A program made the translations under genes and the position numbers. A stretch of 64,000 bases of DNA from contig NZ_JABBXH010000003.1 of NCBI RefSeq assembly GCF_012932965.1, positions 62,001-126,000 on the forward strand, given 5' to 3'. The notes under the pieces were generated by a model. The model made no database searches. It was given only the letters and a program-made list of their open reading frames with translations, and was not told the DNA's origin. Of the stretch, positions 58,500 to 64,000 are shown one piece after another (positions within the stretch are counted from its first letter, which is position 1; each line of letters starts with the position of its first letter). Source of the DNA: Thalassotalea algicola (GTDB lineage: Bacteria > Pseudomonadota > Gammaproteobacteria > Enterobacterales > Alteromonadaceae).

Positions 58500-59417
58500 C
58501 TATGGCGTTTTTTGAGTTGGAAAGGCAGGCGTGCCGTCAGCTTTAAAGCATTTTCCTTTTTCTTGTATAGTCCAATTATATTCAGTACTAGGAGTATTAT
58601 CTTTCCATGTTATTTGCCACAGATTATTATATTGCTTAGAGCTACATGGGTAAGCCACGCTAGAATATGTTTTATGGGTGATGTTATAACGCCATAGTTT
58701 GCAGTCAGGATTGCATAAATGCCATGCTATAAACTTATTATCTGGTGAGTAGGTTAAATTAAGTGGCTCGCCAGATTCATAGTTAGTTTTTGTTGGCGGT
58801 ATTTCAAAAACATTTACCCCGCTAGGCAAGAAGTCAAGCTGCCAAATATTGTATGGCTTCTCATTATAGTGTTTATCTGCGCCTGGAACTGGGTGTAATT
58901 GTCCAAATTGCTTGTTAATCCAGTGACTTGAATTGACAACGATGGCTTGATTTCCATCAGTTGACCAGTGAAATTGAGCATTAAGAACTTGGTGAAAATC
59001 GCTTTCAGACTGACAGTTGAGGCAACTTACTAAGGAACCTGATACGCGATTAAACAAATAATGCTTCTTATTGGTTTGTGTATATGCAGTGATTATTTTG
59101 CCGGGGGATTCTGAAACTTGGATACGTTCGTCGTCAATACAGAATGACGATATTTGTGAACACAATGTTTGTTTAGTTACCCTAGCTCCGCGCTCTATTG
59201 CGGAAAAGTCCCCTTTAACCATTGTATATTTGCCGTATTCAGTTAGTGTCAGTACCCCATAATTCGTATGTTTTATATGCTGACTGCCTAATGGCGGCGT
59301 TTGTGATATTTGTGACGATAACTCTTTTGGTTGCCACCATGTATATAAGGTTAGCAATAACATTACGACGACAATCGTGCTTATGATGTAATGGAGTTTG
59401 GAAAAAATTTTCATCAT
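58500..59417 (-). CDS. Membrane-anchored protein of unknown function
   Basis: 305 residues with an N-terminal anchor (IISTIVVVMLLLTLYTWW). The domain has cysteine pairs (SCLNCQS, HLCNPDCKLW) and predicted WD-like strands (FHWSTDGNQAIVV, LTYSPDNKFIAWHL). It may be a periplasmic beta-propeller. No family is recognised. Confidence 0.6.
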   Translation of the reverse strand: MMKIFSKLHYIISTIVVVMLLLTLYTWWQPKELSSQISQTPPLGSQHIKHTNYGVLTLTEYGKYTMVKGDFSAIERGARVTKQTLCSQISSFCIDDERIQVSESPGKIITAYTQTNKKHYLFNRVSGSLVSCLNCQSESDFHQVLNAQFHWSTDGNQAIVVNSSHWINKQFGQLHPVPGADKHYNEKPYNIWQLDFLPSGVNVFEIPPTKTNYESGEPLNLTYSPDNKFIAWHLCNPDCKLWRYNITHKTYSSVAYPCSSKQYNNLWQITWKDNTPSTEYNWTIQEKGKCFKADGTPAFPTQKTP

Positions 59418-59516
59418 AATTTATTAGCTGGATTAAAGCATAATAGATGATTCAATGGGTACTTTTAACACGTCTTTAATTTATTACCTAATAATTAAAA
59501 TTTCAGTTGTGAAAGA

Positions 59517-59543
59517 AAAAAGCCCATCAAAATGATGGGCTTT
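59517..59543 (-). terminator. Terminator after ppaC
   Basis: AGCCCATCA and TGATGGGCT pair around AAA, and on the minus strand the stem is followed by a T run. 37 bases beyond the ppaC stop. Confidence 0.8.
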
Positions 59544-59579
59544 CAAATACGCATATTTTAATTAGCTAATTTTAAGGTG

Positions 59580-60503
59580 TTACGCTAGCGAGTCTTGTAG
59601 TGGTGGTACTACTTGTTTTTTGCGACTCATAATGCCATCAATCCACACTTTGCCGTCAACTGTAGCTGCGCCATACGCTTTTTCAGTTAAGTCATCATTG
59701 TTACTTACAACGAGAACTTCTGAGCCTTCTTTCATAATATCTGTCAATACTAGTAACACGCTGTGGTAGTCACCTTCGGTTTTTAGTGCTGCGATATCAG
59801 CTTGTAAGTCTGCTTTCAGATCATCAACTAACGCTAAGTCGATGAGCTCTAACTGACCAATACCTACTTTGTTGTCATGCATATTGAAGTCTTTAAAGTC
59901 ACGCATTACTAAATCACGGATAGGCGTGCCTGCAACAGCTGATTTCACTTCAAACATTTCCATACCAAGTGCTTTGTAATCTTCAATACCTGCAATTTCA
60001 GCCAATGCTTCAACACATTTAATATCAGCCGTAGTACAAGTTGGTGATTTGAAGATAACTGTGTCAGATAAAATTGCACACATCATGGCACCTGCGATGT
60101 TCTTTGGGATCTCAACGCTGTGAAAATCGTACATCATTTTGATGATGGTATTAGTACAACCGACTGGACGGATCCAACACTCAAGCGGTGTTGAGGTGGT
60201 AATGTCACCTAGTTTGTGGTGATCAATGATACCTAAAACTGTTGTGTCGTCGATGTCGTCAGGGCCTTGGATACGGTCTGAGTGATCTACAACATAGATG
60301 CCGTCAGTGTCAGCAAAGGTCATTTTTAATTCAGGTTGTTCAAAACCAAACTTATCAAGAATAAAAAGTGTTTCTGGTGAAAGTTCGCCTAAACGGGCAG
60401 GCTTAACATCTTCACCAATTTGTGATTTTAAGTAAGAAAGCGCAATTGCAGAGCAAATTGAATCTGAATCTGGAACCTTATGTCCTACCGCGTAAGCTGG
60501 CAT
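59580..60503 (-). CDS. ppaC: Manganese-dependent inorganic pyrophosphatase PpaC
   Basis: 307 residues from ATG 60503; the frame extends to 60776 but without ribosome site and the extra part has no homology. DHH-type motifs: AVGHKVPDSDSICSAIA and GIIDHHKLGD, then GCTNTIIKMMYD. The C-terminal DHHA2 domain includes SRKKQVVPPL. It hydrolyses pyrophosphate with Mn2+. Marine gammaproteobacteria often carry this family. Confidence 0.93.
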   Translation of the reverse strand: MPAYAVGHKVPDSDSICSAIALSYLKSQIGEDVKPARLGELSPETLFILDKFGFEQPELKMTFADTDGIYVVDHSDRIQGPDDIDDTTVLGIIDHHKLGDITTSTPLECWIRPVGCTNTIIKMMYDFHSVEIPKNIAGAMMCAILSDTVIFKSPTCTTADIKCVEALAEIAGIEDYKALGMEMFEVKSAVAGTPIRDLVMRDFKDFNMHDNKVGIGQLELIDLALVDDLKADLQADIAALKTEGDYHSVLLVLTDIMKEGSEVLVVSNNDDLTEKAYGAATVDGKVWIDGIMSRKKQVVPPLQDSLA

Positions 60504-60775
60504 CGAGTTTTCTCCAAGCAAATAAAATAATAAATCGGTATACGTTACGTATGAGTTGGCGCGTATTCTAGCAAAAAGCAGTGCTGTTCGCATAGTAACC
60601 AAAGCTGCCTTTTTATGATTTTTAGTATGAATCGTTTTTATGCGACACCGTGAGGCCAATACATAGTTTGCTGTTTGAAAATGTGATTCAGAATCAGATT
60701 TTACTCGACACTCAAGGATATATATACGAAAATTCATATGTGAATAGGTTTGAGTGCTTTGGTGTGGAGTAGACA

Positions 60776-61792
60776 ATGGGTTTATTTGAGCGGTATTTAA
60801 CTGTATGGGTTGGGCTTGCGATTGCTATAGGCGTTATAGCAGGGCATATGATTCCCAATGTTTTTACTTTAGTTGCAAGCTTTGAATATGCGCATGTAAA
60901 TTTAGTGATAGCCGTGCTGATTTGGTTAATGATTTATCCAATGATGGTACAAATCGATTTCTCATCAATAAAGGATGTTGGTAAAAAACCGCAGGGACTC
61001 GTTCTTACCCTTGTGATTAATTGGTTAATCAAACCCTTTTCTATGGCCTTACTTGGTTGGTTATTTTTTAAAGGTATATTTGCTGACTGGGTGGATCCGC
61101 AAACGGCAACTGAATATATCGCAGGCATGATTTTATTAGGTGTTGCGCCTTGTACCGCCATGGTTTTTGTTTGGAGCCAACTGACAAAAGGCGACGCAAA
61201 TTATACCTTAGTGCAGGTGTCAATTAACGACATCATTATGATCTTTGCCTTTGCACCAATTGCTGGATTCTTACTAGGGATTTCAGACGTTACTGTACCT
61301 TGGGATACGCTTTTACTATCGGTGGTGCTATATGTTGTTGTGCCGCTTATTGCTGGCGCAATTACGAGGAAGAAGCTCGATAAAGCAAGTGATCATAGTA
61401 AGTTAGATAGATTCCTTAGCATAATGAAACCATGGTCAATTATTGGCTTGTTAACTACTGTGGTCTTGCTCTTTGGCTTTCAAGCGGATGTTATCTTGTC
61501 TAAACCAGAAGCTATTTTACTTATTGCAACGCCATTGCTTATTCAAACTTACGGCATATTCTTTATTGCTTATTTCGCAGCAAAATATATTAAGCTGCCG
61601 CATAATGTTGCAGGGCCAGCATGCATGATAGGCACATCAAACTTCTTTGAGCTTGCTGTGGCTGTAGCAATTTCACTATTTGGCTTACATTCAGGCGCCG
61701 CATTGGCAACCGTGGTTGGTGTTTTAGTCGAGGTGCCAGTGATGTTGTCGTTAGTTTGGTTTGTTAATAAAACCCGGCACTGGTTTGCTTAA
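60776..61792 (+). CDS. acr3: ACR3-family arsenite permease
   Basis: 338 residues with ten hydrophobic segments. [19 protein letters not shown] has the essential Cys of ACR3, and [18 protein letters not shown] is typical. It exports arsenite using the proton gradient. ATG is preceded by GGAG. No ArsR or arsenate reductase gene is adjacent, which is unusual. Confidence 0.85.
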   Translation: MGLFERYLTVWVGLAIAIGVIAGHMIPNVFTLVASFEYAHVNLVIAVLIWLMIYPMMVQIDFSSIKDVGKKPQGLVLTLVINWLIKPFSMALLGWLFFKGIFADWVDPQTATEYIAGMILLGVAPCTAMVFVWSQLTKGDANYTLVQVSINDIIMIFAFAPIAGFLLGISDVTVPWDTLLLSVVLYVVVPLIAGAITRKKLDKASDHSKLDRFLSIMKPWSIIGLLTTVVLLFGFQADVILSKPEAILLIATPLLIQTYGIFFIAYFAAKYIKLPHNVAGPACMIGTSNFFELAVAVAISLFGLHSGAALATVVGVLVEVPVMLSLVWFVNKTRHWFA

Positions 61793-61836
61793 ATTTAACG
61801 TTTAAATTTTAGGAAAAGCTAATGTTTGCTGAAAAT

Positions 61837-61866
61837 AAAAAGCCCAGCTTTTGCTGGGCTTTTTTA
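61837..61866. terminator. Bidirectional terminator between acr3 and fbp
   Basis: AAAAAGCCCAGC and GCTGGGCTTTTT pair around TTTT; both genes point toward it. Confidence 0.9.
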
Positions 61867-61882
61867 TTGACGATGAATCAAA

Positions 61883-62851
61883 CTACTTATAGTAACTTAA
61901 GCATTTTTCCACTTCGTTAGCAGAGCCCATGATAACTTCGACACGTTGGTGAATATCGGTAGGGGCAATATCCATGATGCGACCTTTACTGGTCATTGCT
62001 AAACCACCGGCTTGCTCAATTAAGAAACTCATTGGATTGGCTTCATACATCAGGCGCAATTTATATGGCTTATCTGGATTTTTATTGTCGGCAGGGTATG
62101 TAAAAATACCGCCACGAGACAGTACGCGATGAATATCCCCAACCATGGCTGCTATCCAGCGCATATTAAAGTATTCGCCACGAGGGCCTGCATCACCTGC
62201 GACTAAATCAGCAATATAGTTCTGCATTGGTGCTTCCCAAAAACGTTGGTTCGACATGTTAATGGCAAATTCACGAGTATCTTTTGGTACTTGGACATTG
62301 CGCTCTACTAATAAATAGCCGCCATGCGTTCTGTCTAATACATAGAAATGTGTACCCTTACCTGTCGTCATCACTAACATCGTTGATGGCCCGTAAAGTA
62401 CATAACCTGCGCATACTTGCTTGTGACCAGCTTGCTTGAATTGATCTGGACTATCAGCTGCCATTTCTGGAATAGCTTCGTGAATAGAGAAAATAGTGCC
62501 GATTAGTGAGTTAATATCGATATTCGAGCTTCCATCCAATGGGTCAAATGATACTAAGAATTTACCGTTTTCATCACCAGCAACAGAAGTATCTTCTTCT
62601 TCCGAAGAAATTGCTTTTACAAAACCTGACTCTAAAACGATGTCTTTAAATAACTCGTTTGCGACAACATCGAGTTTTTTCTGTATTTCACCTTGAATGT
62701 TTTCATCAAGTGTAGAACCCATTAAGCCACCAAGCTGTGCTTGGCTAACGCGGAAAGAAATTTCTTTTGTCGCCGCTAATATGGTTTTGATCAGTGAAAT
62801 TAAGTCTAATGGTACATCGTCGTCACGTAACGCAGGGGCTAATCGTTGCAT
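61883..62851 (-). CDS. fbp: Class I fructose-1,6-bisphosphatase
   Basis: 322 residues from ATG 62851 ([16 protein letters not shown]), preceded by TAGGTAG. The open frame runs to TTG 62884. Catalytic motif [11 protein letters not shown] and SSEEED are present, with [18 protein letters not shown] and [14 protein letters not shown]. It hydrolyses fructose-1,6-bisphosphate in gluconeogenesis. Confidence 0.95.
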   Translation of the reverse strand: MQRLAPALRDDDVPLDLISLIKTILAATKEISFRVSQAQLGGLMGSTLDENIQGEIQKKLDVVANELFKDIVLESGFVKAISSEEEDTSVAGDENGKFLVSFDPLDGSSNIDINSLIGTIFSIHEAIPEMAADSPDQFKQAGHKQVCAGYVLYGPSTMLVMTTGKGTHFYVLDRTHGGYLLVERNVQVPKDTREFAINMSNQRFWEAPMQNYIADLVAGDAGPRGEYFNMRWIAAMVGDIHRVLSRGGIFTYPADNKNPDKPYKLRLMYEANPMSFLIEQAGGLAMTSKGRIMDIAPTDIHQRVEVIMGSANEVEKCLSYYK

Positions 62852-63075
62852 TTTTCTACCTAGTTGCTCTTTACCAGTTGGCAATTATAGTTAATGGCTA
62901 GTGAATCATTTCATTGATTCATAGTCAGCAAATGTATATTTTATACCTTGTGATTGAAATAGGGTTGCAACCAACAAAGTTTTGATCGTTTTTGATGAAA
63001 GTTTTCAAAAAAAATTTAACAGCGATTATAACGTAAAATTGTGACTGTTTTTAGTAAAAATAATAAGGAATTAGG

Positions 63076-64000
63076 ATGAAATTTATTCGTCTATGGGCAG
63101 TTTTGATATTGTCTGTTGCCGCTGTACCTTTAAGTTGGGCAGATTTTGCCAAATTTGTTGAAGGTAAAAGTTACCAAGAAGGTTATTTTTCTTTCTATCA
63201 AGACAGTAAAACCGGCAAGGTTTACTTAGAGATTGAACAGTTTGAACAGCCGTTTTTATTTCAAAGCAGTATGCCTCACGGTATCGGATCGAACGATATT
63301 GGTTTAGATCGCGGACAATTAGGTGATACTCGATTAGTGCAATTTGAGCGGGTAGGCGATAAAGTTTTCTTAAGGCAGTTAAATACTTATTACCGAGCTA
63401 ATAGTGACAATAATCTAGAACGCCAAGCAATAGATGAAGCTTTTGCGAGCTCAATTATTTGGGGCTTTAAGGTGAGTGAAGCAAATGAAGGTAAAGTTGT
63501 TGTCGATTACACGCCATTCTTATTATCAGATATTCATGGTGTAGGTGAGCGTTTAAAGAAAAGTAAGCAAGGTAACTTTAAAGTCGATGCTTCACGCAGC
63601 GGTCTGTACGCTAAACGCACTAAAGCCTTTCCTAAGAACACTGAATTTGAAGCAACCATAACTTTTAAAGGTAGCAGTGCTGGCAATTATTTAAAGTCAG
63701 TAACGCCAGATAATTCAGCAGTTACAGTGAATTTTCATCATTCGTTAATTGAACTACCTGATAATAACTATCAATCTCGAGCATTCCACCCTTACAGTGG
63801 TTACTGGGCAATTAGCCATGCAGATTATGCAACGAAAATAGATGAATCCTTAATTCAACGAGTAATTCCACGTCATCGCTTAGCTAAAAAAGATCCAGAT
63901 GCAATAATGTCTGAAGCGGTGGAACCTATTGTTTATTATTTAGATGCCGGAGTACCGGAGCCTGTAAAAGGCGCTTTGTTAGATGGCGCTCGCTGGTGGA
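63076..64000 (+). CDS. Exported zinc-dependent metalloprotease-like protein, partial
   Basis: ATG 63076 follows AAGGAATTAGG. The frame runs to the right edge (308 codons). Signal peptide ends SLSWA. The visible N-terminal part (EGYFSFYQDSKTGKVYLEIEQF, then GLDRGQLGDTRLVQFERVGDKVFL) is the DUF5118/DUF5117 arrangement of large exported zinc-dependent metalloproteases. The catalytic HExxH domain would lie beyond the window. Confidence 0.75.
   Translation, partial: MKFIRLWAVLILSVAAVPLSWADFAKFVEGKSYQEGYFSFYQDSKTGKVYLEIEQFEQPFLFQSSMPHGIGSNDIGLDRGQLGDTRLVQFERVGDKVFLRQLNTYYRANSDNNLERQAIDEAFASSIIWGFKVSEANEGKVVVDYTPFLLSDIHGVGERLKKSKQGNFKVDASRSGLYAKRTKAFPKNTEFEATITFKGSSAGNYLKSVTPDNSAVTVNFHHSLIELPDNNYQSRAFHPYSGYWAISHADYATKIDESLIQRVIPRHRLAKKDPDAIMSEAVEPIVYYLDAGVPEPVKGALLDGARWW

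Noticed and set aside
60504-60776. N-terminal extension of ppaC to 60776
   Set aside because: The extra 91 residues resemble nothing and the known family start is at 60503; the region is the divergent promoter with acr3.

Overview
The window looks like chromosomal DNA of a marine gammaproteobacterium of the Alteromonadales, most likely Colwelliaceae (Colwellia or Thalassotalea type). This is inferred from the low GC content, the gene families (hdfR-maoP, folX-folE-folM, fadBA, GlyGly-CTERM proteins, many membrane-anchored CadC-type regulators, a manganese-dependent pyrophosphatase) and the style of the proteins. No database was consulted. Both ends cut a gene: a spermidine-synthase-like membrane protein on the left and a zinc metalloprotease-like secreted protein on the right.

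Layout. 1-8.1 kb: the truncated membrane protein; an orphan solute-binding protein; a two-gene minus-strand operon joining a glutathione-synthetase-like ATP-grasp ligase to a deformylase-like plus QEGLA-type metallopeptidase; then maoP with a small exported-protein gene, divergent from hdfR; then two small membrane proteins. 8.5-12.9 kb: the sulfate assimilation operon cysJ-cysI-cysH behind a CysB-like inverted repeat. 13-22 kb: an SRPBCC protein, a conserved cytosolic protein, a response regulator with a degenerate GGDEF and an intact EAL domain, an MFS transporter, a secreted FG-GAP protein with a GlyGly-CTERM tail, and a CadC-like regulator. 22-27.4 kb: fadB-fadA behind a PsrA-like palindrome, a YeiH-type transporter and an enoyl-CoA isomerase.

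27.7-30.9 kb is the most distinctive stretch. It is an array of six integron gene cassettes, all on the + strand, separated by six attC sites. No integrase gene is present beside it. In five cassettes the left boundary core is the exact reverse complement of the core that opens the cassette's own attC, so these are clean recombination units. Cargo: a membrane protein, a beta-rich protein, a VOC-fold protein, a CDI-immunity-like protein, a small DUF1871-like protein and a membrane-anchored protein.

31-43.5 kb: a lipoprotein, cysK divergent from a DecR-like Lrp regulator, two more orphan solute-binding proteins, acuI, topB, a membrane protein, and a helical exported protein overlapping an M14 carboxypeptidase with a GlyGly-CTERM tail. 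43.5-50.8 kb: a cobalamin locus with two B12 riboswitches, one before btuD-btuC-cobQ-cobO-btuF and one before btuB. 50.9-53.3 kb: folK-folX-folE-folM, the set for tetrahydromonapterin. 53.4-64 kb: membrane and exported proteins, an esterase divergent from a second CadC-like regulator, ppaC divergent from an ACR3 arsenite permease, and fbp.

Working together: the cys operon and cysK/decR cover sulfur reduction and cysteine homeostasis; fadBA, the enoyl-CoA isomerase and acuI cover acyl-CoA breakdown; the cobalamin genes cover uptake and salvage of corrinoids.
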